Source of the DNA: Nocardioides terrae
GTDB taxonomy: Bacteria; Actinomycetota; Actinomycetes; Propionibacteriales; Nocardioidaceae
Reading direction: 5' to 3'
Assembly: GCF_900112345.1 (NCBI RefSeq)
Contig: NZ_FOLB01000007.1
Span: forward strand, 172,334 to 236,333
Length of the DNA: 64,000 bases
Made by a program: the position numbers and the translations under genes. Of this stretch, positions 47,063-57,239 are shown piece by piece; positions within the stretch are counted from its first letter, which is position 1, and each line of letters starts with the position of its first letter. The notes under the pieces are model-generated. The model did not search any database. It had not been told where the DNA came from and was given only the letters and a program-made list of their open reading frames with translations.

Positions 47063-48412
47063 TCAGATGACGCCGCGGGCGAAGTACCAGACGAAGAGCG
47101 CCGCCACGACCGCCATCAGCGGATGGATCCTGCGCCAGTCGCCGCGACCGAGGGCGATGATCGTGTAGAGGACCATGCCGGCTCCGACGCCGTTCGCGAT
47201 CGAGTAGGTGAAGGGCATCATCACCAGGGTCGCGAAGGCGGGCAGGGCGATGCCCATGTCGTTCCAGTCGATGCCGGCGACCTGGCTGATCATCAGCGCG
47301 CCGACGACGACCAGCGCAGGCCCGGTCGCGGCCGCCGGGACGATCCCGGCGAGCGGGGCGAAGAACATCGAGAGCAGGAAGAGCACGCCGGTGACGACAT
47401 TCGCCAGTCCGGTGCGGGCGCCCTGGGCGACACCCGCCGTGCTCTCGACGAAGATCGTGTTGGAGGAGGCCGAGCCCGCGCCGCCCGCGATGGCGCCGAC
47501 GGACTCGACGACGAGCACCTTGCGCATCTGCGGGAGCTGACCCTTGTCGTCGATCAGGTTCGCCTCGCGGCCGATCGCGAGAGCGGTGCCCATGGCATCG
47601 AAGAAGTTCGCCATCAGGACGGTCACGATCAGTGCCAGCGCGGCGCCGAAGCCGACCACGTCGAAGACGTTGAAGCTGATGTCGCCGACCAGGCCGAAGT
47701 CGGGCGCGGCGGCGATCGAGTCGGGCAGCTCGGCGCCCGGCACCGGCGTCTTGTCCGCGATCGCGTTGATGATCACGCCGACCACCGAGGCGAGCACGAT
47801 GCCGATGAGCAGCGCGCCCGGGACGCGGCGCGACATCAGGATCGCGATCAGGACGAGCGCGACCACGAAGACCAGGGTGTTCCACGAGCTGATGTCCTGC
47901 GAGAGGGCGACGATCGTGCCCGACTCCGGGTGCGTGACGATGCCGCCGTCGACCAGGCCGATCAGGGCGATGAAGAGTCCGATGCCGCCGGCGATGGCCC
48001 GCTTGAGCCCGTCGGGGATGGCGTTCATGATCGCCTCGCGCAGGCCGACCAGGACCAGCACCAGCATCACGACGCCCTCGATGACGATGACGCCCATCGC
48101 CTCCGGCCAGGTGAGGCCCCTGGACCCGACGAGCGTGAACGCGACGAACGCGTTGACGCCGAGCCCGGCGGCCAGCGCCATCGGCACGTTGGCGAACAGG
48201 CCCATCGCGATCGTCATCACGCCGGCGACGAGCGCCGTGACCGTGACCAGCTGGCCGTGGTCGAGCGTCGTGCCGGACCCGTCCGGCAGGCTGCCGAGGA
48301 TCGAGGGGTTGACGATGAGGATGTAGGCCATCGTCGCGAACGTGACGACGCCGCCGAGCACCTCGGTGCCGATGCCGCTGCCGCGTTCGCTGATCCGGAA
48401 GAACCGGTCCAC
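47063..48412 (-). CDS. AzgA-family purine permease
   Basis: 449 residues with 12-14 membrane spans. The N-terminus FFRISERGSGIGTEVLGGVVTFATMAYIL and the NIFVESTAGVAQGARTGLANVVTG stretch are typical of the AzgA branch of NCS2, which imports adenine, guanine or hypoxanthine with protons. GTG 48412 has AAGGAG 6 nt upstream. One of few genes here with a clear Shine-Dalgarno sequence. Which purine is carried cannot be told. Confidence 0.87.
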   Translation of the reverse strand: MDRFFRISERGSGIGTEVLGGVVTFATMAYILIVNPSILGSLPDGSGTTLDHGQLVTVTALVAGVMTIAMGLFANVPMALAAGLGVNAFVAFTLVGSRGLTWPEAMGVIVIEGVVMLVLVLVGLREAIMNAIPDGLKRAIAGGIGLFIALIGLVDGGIVTHPESGTIVALSQDISSWNTLVFVVALVLIAILMSRRVPGALLIGIVLASVVGVIINAIADKTPVPGAELPDSIAAAPDFGLVGDISFNVFDVVGFGAALALIVTVLMANFFDAMGTALAIGREANLIDDKGQLPQMRKVLVVESVGAIAGGAGSASSNTIFVESTAGVAQGARTGLANVVTGVLFLLSMFFAPLAGIVPAAATGPALVVVGALMISQVAGIDWNDMGIALPAFATLVMMPFTYSIANGVGAGMVLYTIIALGRGDWRRIHPLMAVVAALFVWYFARGVI

Positions 48413-48441
48413 TGGGACTCCTTGTCGAAGTGAGAGAGGTG

Positions 48442-48699
48442 TCAGGCCCGCAGGGACATCGGGCCGTAGACCTCGCGGTCGTGCTCGAAGAGGGTCACGG
48501 AGTCGACGCCCTGGTCGGCCAGCTCGCGCCACACCTCGCCGACCCAGGACTCGGCGTCGCCCTGCGAGGCGAACCGCTGGTCGGCGTACTCCGCGGAGAC
48601 GGCGACCTCGACGCCGAGGACGTCGACCAGCCGCCACCACCAGGGGCGGTCGGACGGCTCGGGCTGTCGGAAGGTCGCGGGGAGGTCGGGGAGCGACAT
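48442..48699 (-). CDS. Small conserved-looking protein of unknown function
   Basis: 85 residues, acidic, no signal or membrane segment. It contains DRPWWWRLVDVLGVEVAVSAEY and DSVTLFEHDREVYGPMSL. I recognise no family. It is translationally coupled to gcvT: its ATG (48699) shares one base with the gcvT stop. Low Ser/Arg content and normal codon use suggest a real gene rather than a shadow frame. Confidence 0.7.
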   Translation of the reverse strand: MSLPDLPATFRQPEPSDRPWWWRLVDVLGVEVAVSAEYADQRFASQGDAESWVGEVWRELADQGVDSVTLFEHDREVYGPMSLRA

Positions 48700-49808
48700 C
48701 AGGACTCGCGCACCGAGGTGTCGAGGAACGGCGGCTGGGTCAGCTGGAACACCTCGCGGCGCCCGCGTACGTCGACGCTGACCTCCGCCTCCGGGTTGAC
48801 GACCGTGGAGACCAGCGCGAGCCCGATGCCCTTCTTCAGGGTCGGCGAGAACGTCCCGGACGTGACTTCGCCGACCGCGACGTCGGCGCTCAAGAAGACC
48901 TGCATGTGGGGGCGCGGGATGCCGCGACCGGTGGAGACGATGCCGCGCAGGATGCGCTTCGGGCCGGCCTCCTTCTCGGCGACGACGGCCGCCTTGCCCC
49001 AGAAGGCGTCCTTCTTCCAGCCGACGGCCCAGCCGAGCCGGCCCTGGTTGGGGGTGGTGTCGAGGGAGATGTCCTGGCCGTGCAGCGGGTAGCCCATCTC
49101 GGTGCGAAGGGTGTCGCGCGCGCCGAGGCCGCAGGCCTGGATGCCGAACTCCTCGCCCGCCTCGAGCAGCCTGTCCCACAGCTCGCCGGCCGCGCTGTTG
49201 GCGGCGATCAGCTCGTAGCCGCGCTCGCCGGTGTAGCCGGTGCGGCACACGACGACGCCGACGCCGGCGAACTCGGCCTCGAGGAACGACATGTAGTCGT
49301 GGCCGACCGGCAGACCGAGCTTCGCGAGCACCTCGTCGGACCTGGTGCCCTGGACGGCGAGCACGGCGTAGTCCTGGTGGTGGTCGGTGACCTTGACGCC
49401 CTCGGGGGCGGCCGCGGCCAGCCGGCGCACCACCTCGCCGGTGTTGGCGGCGTTGGGCACGAGCAGGACGTGCCGGTCGTCGCGGTAGTAGGCGATGAGG
49501 TCGTCGACGATGCCGCCGGTCTCGTCGTCGAGGCAGAGTGTGTACTGCGCCTTGCCGGGACCGATCCGGCCCAGGTCGTTGCTGAGGGTCGCGTTGACGA
49601 AGTCGGCGGCGCCCTCACCGGTCACGATCGCCTTGCCGAGGTGGCTGACGTCGAAGAGCCCGACCGCCTCGCGGACGGCTACGTGCTCCTTGACGACGCC
49701 GGCGCCGGCGTACTCGAGGGGCATCGACCAGCCGCCGAACTCGGCGAACTTGGCGCCCAGAGCGACGTGTCTGTCGTGGAGCGGCGACTGCAGGAGTTCG
49801 TCGGACAT
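48699..49808 (-). CDS. gcvT: Glycine cleavage system aminomethyltransferase (T protein)
   Basis: 369 residues. It passes the aminomethyl group of glycine, carried on lipoylated H protein, to tetrahydrofolate. Features are [26 protein letters not shown] near the start, [12 protein letters not shown], and the [21 protein letters not shown] motif. The C-terminal barrel ends [14 protein letters not shown]. gcvH and gcvP are not in the window. The ATG follows TAGTTT by 6 nt, and the promoter faces that of pepA. Confidence 0.95.
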   Translation of the reverse strand: MSDELLQSPLHDRHVALGAKFAEFGGWSMPLEYAGAGVVKEHVAVREAVGLFDVSHLGKAIVTGEGAADFVNATLSNDLGRIGPGKAQYTLCLDDETGGIVDDLIAYYRDDRHVLLVPNAANTGEVVRRLAAAAPEGVKVTDHHQDYAVLAVQGTRSDEVLAKLGLPVGHDYMSFLEAEFAGVGVVVCRTGYTGERGYELIAANSAAGELWDRLLEAGEEFGIQACGLGARDTLRTEMGYPLHGQDISLDTTPNQGRLGWAVGWKKDAFWGKAAVVAEKEAGPKRILRGIVSTGRGIPRPHMQVFLSADVAVGEVTSGTFSPTLKKGIGLALVSTVVNPEAEVSVDVRGRREVFQLTQPPFLDTSVRES

Positions 49809-49814
49809 GGCGGC

Positions 49815-49856
49815 AAACTACCGCAGTCAGGACGCCGTCCCGGCCGCAGGTAATGT
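49815..49856. promoter_or_regulatory. Divergent leaderless promoters for gcvT and pepA
   Basis: On the minus strand TAGTTT (49820-49815) lies 6 nt before the gcvT ATG. On the plus strand TAATGT (49851-49856) lies 6 nt before the pepA GTG. Both genes would start transcription at, or next to, their first codon. The whole region between the genes is 54 bp. Confidence 0.7.
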
Positions 49857-49862
49857 GCGCCC

Positions 49863-51362
49863 GTGCCTCACTACTCCCTCAGGCCCGCCAGCCCGGCGAA
49901 GACCCGGGCCGAGGCTGTCGTCGTCGGCGTGCTGCAGGGCCCGAAGGGGCCGGTGCTCGCGCCGGGCGCCGAGGACGTGACCGCGGCCCTTGGCCGGCGG
50001 CTGCGGCCCCTCCTCACGACGCTGGGCGTCACCGGCAGGGCCGGCGAGGTCACCCGGCTCCCGGCCGGCGACACCGTCGCCACCTCGTTGCTGGTCCTCG
50101 TCGGGCTGGGTCCGGAGCCGACGCCCGACGCCGTGCGCCGGGCCGCCGGCTGGGCCGCCCGGGCCGTTCCTAACGCCACGTCGGTCGCGCTCGCACTGCC
50201 TGCCGACTCCCCCGACCTGGTCCGGGCGGTGACCGAGGGCCACCTGCTCGGCGGCTACACCTTCACGTCCTACAAGCAGCCCGGCGAGTCGCGCGCGCCC
50301 GGCGAGGCGATCGTGCTGAGCCCTGCGGCGCGGCGCAAGGAGATCGTTGCCGCCTTCGAGCAGGCCCAGGTGGTGGCCGCCGCCGTTGCCACCGTCCGCG
50401 ACTGGGTGAACACCCCCGGCGGCGATCTCACGCCTCCGCTCTTCGCCGACGCCGTCTCGGCGGCGGTCGCCGAGCACAACAAGAACGCCACCTCCATCTC
50501 GGTGACCGTGCACGACGAGGCATCGCTCGCAGAGCTCGGCTGCGGCGGCATCCTCGGCGTCGGTGGCGGCTCGAGCGCCCCGCCGCGCCTGGTCGAGCTG
50601 ACCTACACGCCGTCCGACCCCGTCGCCCACGTCGCGCTCGTCGGGAAGGGCATCACGTTCGACACCGGCGGCCTGTGGCTCAAGCCCGGCACCACCATGG
50701 GGCAGATGAAGAGCGACATGGCCGGCGCCGCCGCTGTCGTCCAGGCCACGCTCGCCATCGCGGCGCTCGGCCTGCCGGTCCGGCTGTCGACCTTCGTGCC
50801 GATGGCCGAGAACATGGTCTCGGGCGACGCGATGCGGCCCGGCGACGTGCTGCGCATCTGCGACGGCACCACTGTCGAGATCTCCAACACCGACGCCGAG
50901 GGTCGCCTGGTCCTCGCCGACGCGCTGGTGCGCGCCGCTCGCACCGGGCCCGACGTGATCGTCGACGTGGCCACGCTGACCGGCCACATGGTCGCGGCGC
51001 TCGGCGACAAGGTCACCGGCGTCATGGGCTCCCCCGAGGTGGTCGAGGCCGTCCTCGCCGCGGCGGCGACCGCCGGCGAGGAGAGCTGGCCGATGCCGCT
51101 GCCCGAGATGATGGAGGAGCGGATCCGGTCCTCCAAGGTCGCCGACCTGGCGCAGTACGACGGCATCCGCTGGGGCGGCGGTCTCTACGCGGCCACGTTC
51201 CTGCGCCAGTTCACCGCGGGACTCCCCTGGGCCCACCTGGACATCGCGGGGCCGTCGTACAACACGGGCGGCGCGAGCGGCCACATCACGCCGGGAGGGA
51301 CGGGCGTCGCGGTCGCGACGCTGGTCGACTACGTCCGCGCGCTCACCTCGCAGGTCGAGTAG
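49863..51362 (+). CDS. pepA: Leucyl aminopeptidase (M17 family)
   Basis: 499 residues. The metal and active-site signature NTDAEGRLVLADAL is present, and KGITFDTGGLWLKPG supplies the catalytic lysine and first metal ligands. The C-terminal catalytic domain (about 165-495) follows an N-terminal macro-like domain. It removes N-terminal Leu and other residues from peptides, needing two metal ions. GTG 49863 is fixed by the leaderless -10. Confidence 0.93.
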   Translation: MPHYSLRPASPAKTRAEAVVVGVLQGPKGPVLAPGAEDVTAALGRRLRPLLTTLGVTGRAGEVTRLPAGDTVATSLLVLVGLGPEPTPDAVRRAAGWAARAVPNATSVALALPADSPDLVRAVTEGHLLGGYTFTSYKQPGESRAPGEAIVLSPAARRKEIVAAFEQAQVVAAAVATVRDWVNTPGGDLTPPLFADAVSAAVAEHNKNATSISVTVHDEASLAELGCGGILGVGGGSSAPPRLVELTYTPSDPVAHVALVGKGITFDTGGLWLKPGTTMGQMKSDMAGAAAVVQATLAIAALGLPVRLSTFVPMAENMVSGDAMRPGDVLRICDGTTVEISNTDAEGRLVLADALVRAARTGPDVIVDVATLTGHMVAALGDKVTGVMGSPEVVEAVLAAAATAGEESWPMPLPEMMEERIRSSKVADLAQYDGIRWGGGLYAATFLRQFTAGLPWAHLDIAGPSYNTGGASGHITPGGTGVAVATLVDYVRALTSQVE

Positions 51363-51397
51363 CCCGAGCCGCTAGGCGAGGGCGTATCGAGACCGCC

Positions 51398-51760
51398 TCA
51401 CGACCCTTGCTGCTTCCGCCGCCGGTTGTAGTCGCGCATCCGCTGCGGGATGCCGACCACGGCGGCGTCGTACGACGGCGTCATGTGGTCGTTGCAGAAC
51501 CGGTGCGCCCACTGCACCGACGGGACCCGGCGCCGGGTCCACTCGCCGTCGTGCGCGACCAGCAGCAGCGTCACGTCGCTGACCGCCGTGCGCGGCTCGA
51601 CGAAGCCCTCGACACCGCGGCGGGTCGCGATGAAGTCGGCCAGGTGCGCGACGTCGGTGTCGTCGGCGGCGCGGACGCGGGTCGAGCCGGTACGGGCGGC
51701 GTTGCGGGCCGGTCGGCGCATGCGGCCGCCACCGCGGCGGAAGCGGTCGAGGAACGACAT
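51398..51760 (-). CDS. Small basic protein of unknown function
   Basis: 120 residues. The N-terminus MSFLDRFRRGGGRMRRPARN is strongly basic and the tail MRDYNRRRKQQGS too. A middle part VQWAHRFCNDHMTPSYDAAVVGIPQRM is likely the folded core; two acidic clusters flank it. No family recognised. It is convergent with pepA and divergent from sucB, in the place where lpd lies in some actinobacteria. Confidence 0.65.
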   Translation of the reverse strand: MSFLDRFRRGGGRMRRPARNAARTGSTRVRAADDTDVAHLADFIATRRGVEGFVEPRTAVSDVTLLLVAHDGEWTRRRVPSVQWAHRFCNDHMTPSYDAAVVGIPQRMRDYNRRRKQQGS

Positions 51761-51921
51761 GACGCCAAGTGTGCCCCCTGTCAGGAGTGTCTGATGGTGA
51801 CTCTTGGGTAACTCGCCCCGGTGTAGACGCAGCGTGTCGGGGTGACAAGATGGCCTCCGGGCGGGAACCCCTGACCACAGCATCAAGAGGCGCATCCACA
51901 GAGGCGAGCGAAGGAACTCCA

Positions 51922-53757
51922 TTGGCCACCGAAGTCACACTCCCGGCACTCGGCGAGTCCGTCACCGAAGGCACCGTCACCCGCTGGCTCAAGAACGTCG
52001 GCGACACCATCGCCGTCGACGAGCCGCTGCTCGAGGTCTCCACCGACAAGGTCGACACGGAGATCCCCTCGCCCGTCGCCGGCACGCTGCTGGAGATCCG
52101 CGCCAACGAGGACGACACCGTGGAGGTGGGCGCCGTCCTCGCGATCGTCGGCGCCGAGGACGAGGCCGGCTCCGCGCCTGCCCCGGAGTCCGCCCCGCAG
52201 GAGCCCGCCCAGGCTGAGGAGCCCGAGCAGCCCGCGCAGGCCGAGCCCGTGCAGCAGCAGGCCGAGGAGCCGGCCGCGGCCGAGGCCCCCGCGCCCGCCG
52301 CCGAGGAGGCCCCCAAGCCCACCGCCGACACGCAGCCGACCAGCGGGTCCGGCACCTCCGTGACGCTGCCCGCGCTGGGCGAGTCGGTCACCGAGGGCAC
52401 CGTCACCCGCTGGCTCAAGAACGTCGGCGACAGCGTCGCCGTCGACGAGCCGCTGCTCGAGGTCTCCACCGACAAGGTCGACACCGAGATCCCCTCGCCC
52501 ATCGCCGGCACCCTGCTCGAGATCAAGGTCTCCGAGGACGAGACCGTCGAGGTCGGGGCCGAGCTCGCGATCGTCGGTGACGCCTCCGCCACCCCGTCCG
52601 AGGCACCCGCCGAGCCGGAGCCCGCTGCCGAGCAGAAGCAGCCCGAGCCCGAGCAGGCGCCCGAGCCCGCCGCCCAGCCCGAGCCGACCCCGGAGCCCCA
52701 GCAGGAGGTCAAGCCGGAGCCGACGCTGACGCCGGCGCCCGCCCAGACCGCGCCCGCCGCCTCTGCGCCTGCTGCTCCCGCGTCCACCCCTGCCGCTCCG
52801 GCGCCCGCCGCATCCGCCTCGTCGGGTGAGGGCCACGGCTACGTCACCCCGCTCGTGCGCAAGCTCGCCGCCCAGAACGGCGTCGACCTGGCCACCGTCA
52901 CCGGCAGCGGTGTCGGCGGTCGCATCCGCAAGGAGGACGTGCTCGCCGCGGCCGAGGCGGCCAAGGCTCCTGCTGCCGCCGCGGCCGCCCCCGCCGCCCC
53001 GGCTGCCGGCGCTCCCGCCGCCGCAGCGCCGGCCACCCCCTCGCCGCTGCGCGGCACGACCGAGAAGGTCAGCCGGCTGCGCAAGGTCATCTCCGAGCGG
53101 ATGGTCGAGTCGCTGCAGACCTCGGCCCAGCTCACCCAGGTCATGGAGGTGGACGTCACCAACATCGCCCGCCTGCGTGAGGCGTCCAAGGAGGCCTTCC
53201 TGGCGCGCGAGGGCGTCAAGCTGACCTACCTGCCGTTCTTCGCCAAGGCGGCGATCGACGCGCTCAAGCAGCACCCCAAGCTCAACGCCAACCTCAACAC
53301 CGAGGCCGGCGAGGTGACCTACTACGACCGCGAGAACATCGCGTTCGCAGTCGACACCGACCGGGGCCTGCTGACGCCCGTGGTCAAGGACGCCGGCGAC
53401 CTCTCGATCGCCGGGCTCGCGAAGAAGATCGCCGACGTCGCCAACCGCACCCGCACCAACAAGATCACCCCGGACGAGCTGTCCGGCGGCACGTTCACGA
53501 TCACCAACCTGGGCAGCTTCGGGGCGCTCTTCGACACCCCGATCATCAACCAGCCCCAGGTCGCGATCCTCGGCCCCGGTGCCGTCGTCAAGCGTCCGGT
53601 CGTCATCGACGACCCGAACCTCGGCGAGACGATCGCGGTGCGCTACATGGTCTACCTCGCGCTGACCTACGACCACCGCCTGGTCGACGGCGCCGACGCC
53701 GGCCGCTTCCTGCAGGACGTCAAGAAGCGTCTCGAGTCGGGCGCCTTCGAGATCTGA
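51922..53757 (+). CDS. sucB: 2-oxoglutarate dehydrogenase E2 component (dihydrolipoyl succinyltransferase)
   Basis: 611 residues from TTG 51922 (AAGGAA about 7 nt upstream). Two lipoyl domains carry K43 and K185 in STDKVDTE, each followed by long Pro/Ala/Glu linkers. The E3-binding domain is at about 307-343 ([23 protein letters not shown]). The catalytic domain is at about 375-611 with H585 and D589 in [15 protein letters not shown]. Two lipoyl domains are typical of the actinobacterial enzyme. LipB/LipA genes nearby lipoylate it. Confidence 0.94.
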   Translation: MATEVTLPALGESVTEGTVTRWLKNVGDTIAVDEPLLEVSTDKVDTEIPSPVAGTLLEIRANEDDTVEVGAVLAIVGAEDEAGSAPAPESAPQEPAQAEEPEQPAQAEPVQQQAEEPAAAEAPAPAAEEAPKPTADTQPTSGSGTSVTLPALGESVTEGTVTRWLKNVGDSVAVDEPLLEVSTDKVDTEIPSPIAGTLLEIKVSEDETVEVGAELAIVGDASATPSEAPAEPEPAAEQKQPEPEQAPEPAAQPEPTPEPQQEVKPEPTLTPAPAQTAPAASAPAAPASTPAAPAPAASASSGEGHGYVTPLVRKLAAQNGVDLATVTGSGVGGRIRKEDVLAAAEAAKAPAAAAAAPAAPAAGAPAAAAPATPSPLRGTTEKVSRLRKVISERMVESLQTSAQLTQVMEVDVTNIARLREASKEAFLAREGVKLTYLPFFAKAAIDALKQHPKLNANLNTEAGEVTYYDRENIAFAVDTDRGLLTPVVKDAGDLSIAGLAKKIADVANRTRTNKITPDELSGGTFTITNLGSFGALFDTPIINQPQVAILGPGAVVKRPVVIDDPNLGETIAVRYMVYLALTYDHRLVDGADAGRFLQDVKKRLESGAFEI

Positions 53758-53872
53758 GGAGTCGGCAGAAGGTCACGGTCTCAGGACTCTCGAGTCGGCA
53801 GAAGCTCGCACGCATCCCCGCGAGCTTCTGCCGACTCGGCCGTTGAGGGGCGAGAGCTTCTGCCCACTCGGC
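53756..53872. terminator. Repeat-built hairpin between sucB and the SDR gene
   Basis: A GAGTCGGCAGAAG-type unit occurs four times: two forward (near 53756 and 53791) and two inverted (near 53820 and 53851). Bases 53791-53809 pair perfectly with 53820-53838 (19 bp, 10-nt loop). The outer copies can form a second, weaker pairing. It probably ends sucB transcription. The design parallels the array at 11429-11609 but the sequence differs. Confidence 0.8.
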
Positions 53873-53891
53873 CACGGCTAGGGTCACGGGC

Positions 53892-54785
53892 ATGGCACGC
53901 GTCGTGATGGCCGGTTCGTCGGGGTTCCTCGGGTCGCACCTGCGCGAGGAGCTGCAGCGGCGCGGACACGAGGTCACCCAGCTCGTACGCCGCCCGGCCC
54001 GGTCCGGCGAGTCGACCTGGGACCCCTACGGCGGGGGGCTCGACGCCGGCGTGATCGAGAACGCCGACGTCGTCGTCAACCTGGCCGGCAGTTCCACTTT
54101 CGGCAACCCCCACTCGCGCCGCTGGTCGACCGCCCTCCGCAACAGCCGGGTCACGACCACCCGGGTGCTGGCCGAGGCGATCGCGGCCGCGGGCAGCAGG
54201 CCGGCGTACCTCGCCGGCAACGCCGTCGGCTGGTACGGCGACCACGGACCGCAGCCTGTCGGCGAGTCGGCCGACAGCCGCGGGCACACGCTGATGACGA
54301 GCGTGTGCCGCGACTGGCAGGACGCGGCGCTGCCCGCCGTCGAGGCCGGCGGCCGGGTGGCGTTCCTGCGGACCAGCCCCGTCCTCGACCGGGCCGCGCC
54401 GCCGCTGCGCCAGCTCGTCCCGCTCTTCCGAGCCGGTCTCGGCGCCCGGATCGGCGACGGACGGCAGCGGATGCCCGTCGTCTCGCTGCGCGACTGGCTC
54501 GGCGGCGTGCTCCACGTCCTCGAGCACGACATCGCCGGTCCGGTGAACATCACCTGCCCCGTCGCCCCGACCAACGCCCAGTTCACCGACGAGCTGGCCC
54601 GCCAGGTCGGCCGCAAGGCGCTGGTGGCGGCCCCGGCACCTCTCATCCGGATCGGTGCCGGCCGCCTCTCCCCCGAGCTCCTCGGCTCGGTCGACGCCCG
54701 GCCGGAGGTGCTGACGGCGTCCGGCTACGAGTTCCGCGACCCCGACATCCGCGCCGTGCTCACGACCGCGCTCCGACCGGCCTGA
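53892..54785 (+). CDS. TIGR01777-type NAD-dependent epimerase/dehydratase family protein
   Basis: 297 residues, an SDR fold. The nucleotide-binding start VVMAGSSGFLGSHLREELQ is followed by VVNLAGSS. The family (YfcH/SulA-like) usually has a YGDHG-type motif, here GWYGDHGPQPVGE, and a C-terminal DUF1731-like segment (residues about 240-297, ending [17 protein letters not shown]). Function is unknown; its place between sucB and lipB is common. TAGGGT 7 nt before ATG suggests leaderless start. The 3' end overlaps the convergent gene by 26 bp. Confidence 0.85.
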   Translation: MARVVMAGSSGFLGSHLREELQRRGHEVTQLVRRPARSGESTWDPYGGGLDAGVIENADVVVNLAGSSTFGNPHSRRWSTALRNSRVTTTRVLAEAIAAAGSRPAYLAGNAVGWYGDHGPQPVGESADSRGHTLMTSVCRDWQDAALPAVEAGGRVAFLRTSPVLDRAAPPLRQLVPLFRAGLGARIGDGRQRMPVVSLRDWLGGVLHVLEHDIAGPVNITCPVAPTNAQFTDELARQVGRKALVAAPAPLIRIGAGRLSPELLGSVDARPEVLTASGYEFRDPDIRAVLTTALRPA

Positions 54786-55359
54786 CCGAGGCGACCCGCC
54801 ACGCGGTGCCGACCCGCCGCACCACCACCCGCTGCTCCACGGTCGCACCGGCCGGCAGCGGCTCGGTGAGCCCGGCGCCGGCCGCGACCGCGCCGGTGAC
54901 CCGGTCGCGCACCCGCAGCACCCAGCGAGCAGGGCCGTGCGCGACGATCCGCACCGCCAGCAGCTGTGTGGTCAGCGCGTCGACGGCGAGGCCGCGGGCC
55001 GACCAGTCCTCGAGCATCGCCACGTCAGCCTCCCCGGCACTGGCTCCCGGCACGTAGAGCGCCCGCAGCGACGCTGCGTCGCCCGCCGCCCACGCCGCCG
55101 CACGGCGACGGTCCCACTCGCCCAGCACACCCGCGGCCCTGGCCTCCTGACGCGAGAGGACCGACGGGTGCGAGGCGGACGCGGCCGGCGGCCCGGCCGG
55201 CGGCCCGGCCGGTGCGGCGGCCCGACTGCCCTCCGACCGCCCGGCCCGCGACCCCGGCGCCGGCCAGGAGAGCACCGCGACGACGCCCACCAACAGCCCG
55301 ATGACCAGGATCGGGACCAGCAGCCGCGGCGCCGCGGCGGGTTCGTCTAAGGACGCCAT
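54760..55359 (-). CDS. Membrane-anchored protein of unknown function
   Basis: 199 residues from ATG 55359. One membrane span (about 13-33, [20 protein letters not shown]) is followed by a Pro/Ala-rich linker and an extracytoplasmic domain (about 70-199), which resembles the small NTF2-like scaffolds ([22 protein letters not shown]). I would call it SnoaL/NTF2-like only tentatively. The linker contains a 12-bp GGCCCGGCCGGC repeat. It is convergent with the SDR gene. Confidence 0.7.
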   Translation of the reverse strand: MASLDEPAAAPRLLVPILVIGLLVGVVAVLSWPAPGSRAGRSEGSRAAAPAGPPAGPPAASASHPSVLSRQEARAAGVLGEWDRRRAAAWAAGDAASLRALYVPGASAGEADVAMLEDWSARGLAVDALTTQLLAVRIVAHGPARWVLRVRDRVTGAVAAGAGLTEPLPAGATVEQRVVVRRVGTAWRVASVRPVGARS

Positions 55360-55456
55360 GGCACAACACCTACCCCGAACCGCGGAGCCGCCGCAGCGCT
55401 CATCCACAGGCGGTGCTGCCGCTGGTGCCGGCGTACCTCCGGAGTACCCTCGCAGC

Positions 55457-56179
55457 GTGACTGACCTGCGCTTCGACAGCATCGGGACGATCGACTACCT
55501 CGACGCATGGGACCTGCAGCGGGAGGTCCACGCGAAGGTCGTCGCGGGCGAGCAGGAGGGCACCGTCCTCCTCCTCGAGCACCCGCCGGTCTACACCGCG
55601 GGCAAGCGCACCGACCCGCACGAGCGGCCGACCGACACCAACGGTGCGCCGGTGGTCGACGTCGACCGCGGCGGCAAGATCACCTTCCACGGGCCCGGCC
55701 AGCTGGTCGCCTACCCGATCGTGCGCCTGCCCGACCACGTCCGCGTCGTGGACTTCGTCCGACGTCTGGAGGAGGTCATGATCCGCACGTGCGCCGACTT
55801 CGGCGTGACGACGGCTCGGGTCCCGGGTCGCAGCGGAGTCTGGCTCAAGGCCGACGAGCGCGGCGAGGAGCGCAAGATCGGCGCGATCGGCCTGCGGGTC
55901 AGCAAGGGCGTCACGATGCACGGCATCGCGCTCAACTGCGACGTCGCCCTCGACTGGTACGACCGCTTCATCCCCTGCGGCATCTCCGACGCGGGCGTCA
56001 CCACGCTCAGTGTCGAGACCGGGCGCGACGTCACGGTGGCCGAGACGCTCCCCGTCCTGCAGCGCCACCTGGAGACCTACCTCGCCTGGGAGCCGTACGA
56101 CGCCACCCCGGACTACGACCCCAAGCCAGAGCCCTCCCACGGCCCGCGGATCGAGCTGCTGACCCCGTCCCGCGGGTGA
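55457..56179 (+). CDS. lipB: Octanoyltransferase LipB
   Basis: 240 residues. It moves octanoyl from acyl carrier protein to lipoyl domains such as those of SucB. The [11 protein letters not shown] motif, [21 protein letters not shown] and the catalytic Cys in [14 protein letters not shown] are present; the catalytic lysine is in RKIGAIG. GTG 55457 follows TACCCT by 6 nt (leaderless). The gene is upstream of lipA, the normal order. Confidence 0.95.
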   Translation: MTDLRFDSIGTIDYLDAWDLQREVHAKVVAGEQEGTVLLLEHPPVYTAGKRTDPHERPTDTNGAPVVDVDRGGKITFHGPGQLVAYPIVRLPDHVRVVDFVRRLEEVMIRTCADFGVTTARVPGRSGVWLKADERGEERKIGAIGLRVSKGVTMHGIALNCDVALDWYDRFIPCGISDAGVTTLSVETGRDVTVAETLPVLQRHLETYLAWEPYDATPDYDPKPEPSHGPRIELLTPSRG

Positions 56180-56249
56180 CCCCCGAGGGCGACTGAGGGG
56201 TAACCGTCCCGACTGCGGACGCGGTGGCCTCCCGGCGTAGGCTGAACGC

Positions 56250-57191
56250 GTGACGACTGCGCCAGCACCTGAAGGTCGCAAGCTCCTCCGGCTGGAGGTC
56301 CGCAACGCGGAGACCCCGATCGAGCGGAAGCCGGAGTGGATCAAGACCCGGGCCAAGATGGGTCCCGAATACAAGCACCTCCAGCAGCTCGTGAAGTCCG
56401 AGGGGCTCCACACGGTCTGCCAGGAGGCGGGCTGTCCCAACATCTTCGAGTGCTGGGAGGACCGCGAGGCGACCTTCCTCATCGGCGGCGACCAGTGCAC
56501 CCGCCGCTGCGACTTCTGCCAGATCGACACCGGCAAGCCGCAGCCGCTCGACCGTGACGAGCCGCGCCGCGTCGCCGAGTCGGTGCAGAGCATGGGCCTG
56601 CGCTACGCCACCATCACCGGCGTCGCGCGCGACGACCTCTCCGACGGCGGCGCCTGGCTCTACGCCGAGACGGTCCGCGCCATCCACGAGCTCAACCCCG
56701 ACACCGGCGTCGAGAACCTCATCCCCGACTTCAACGGCAAGCCGGACCTGCTCCGCGAGGTCTTCGAGAGCCGACCCGAGGTGCTCGCCCACAACGTCGA
56801 GACCGTGCCGCGGATCTTCAAGCGGATCCGGCCCGCGTTCCGCTATGAGCGCTCCCTCGACGTGATCACCCAGGCCCGCGACTTCGGCCTGGTCACCAAG
56901 TCCAACCTCATCCTCGGCATGGGTGAGACCCGCGAGGAGGTCTCCCAGGCCCTCCGCGACCTCCACGACGCCGGCTGCGAGCTCATCACGATCACGCAGT
57001 ACCTGCGCCCCAGCGTGCGTCACCACCCGGTCGAGCGGTGGGTGAAGCCGGAGGAGTTCGTCGAGCTGAACGAGGAGGCCGAGCAGATCGGCTTCTCCGG
57101 CGTCATGTCCGGCCCGCTCGTTCGTTCGTCCTACCGGGCCGGTCGCCTGTACCGTCAGGCGATCGAGGCCCGTGAGGGCATCTCCGCCTGA
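56250..57191 (+). CDS. lipA: Lipoyl synthase LipA
   Basis: 313 residues, a radical-SAM enzyme inserting two sulfur atoms into octanoyl-protein. Auxiliary cluster ligands are C57, C62 and C68; SAM cluster ligands are C83, C87 and C90 (CTRRCDFC). The C-terminal RSSY (292-295) serine caps the auxiliary cluster. GTG 56250 follows TAGGCT by 6 nt. Confidence 0.96.
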   Translation: MTTAPAPEGRKLLRLEVRNAETPIERKPEWIKTRAKMGPEYKHLQQLVKSEGLHTVCQEAGCPNIFECWEDREATFLIGGDQCTRRCDFCQIDTGKPQPLDRDEPRRVAESVQSMGLRYATITGVARDDLSDGGAWLYAETVRAIHELNPDTGVENLIPDFNGKPDLLREVFESRPEVLAHNVETVPRIFKRIRPAFRYERSLDVITQARDFGLVTKSNLILGMGETREEVSQALRDLHDAGCELITITQYLRPSVRHHPVERWVKPEEFVELNEEAEQIGFSGVMSGPLVRSSYRAGRLYRQAIEAREGISA

Positions 57192-57239
57192 TCCTCGTTC
57201 CCCCTGAGCCCGACCCGAGCTGAACTGAGAGAGCACCGC

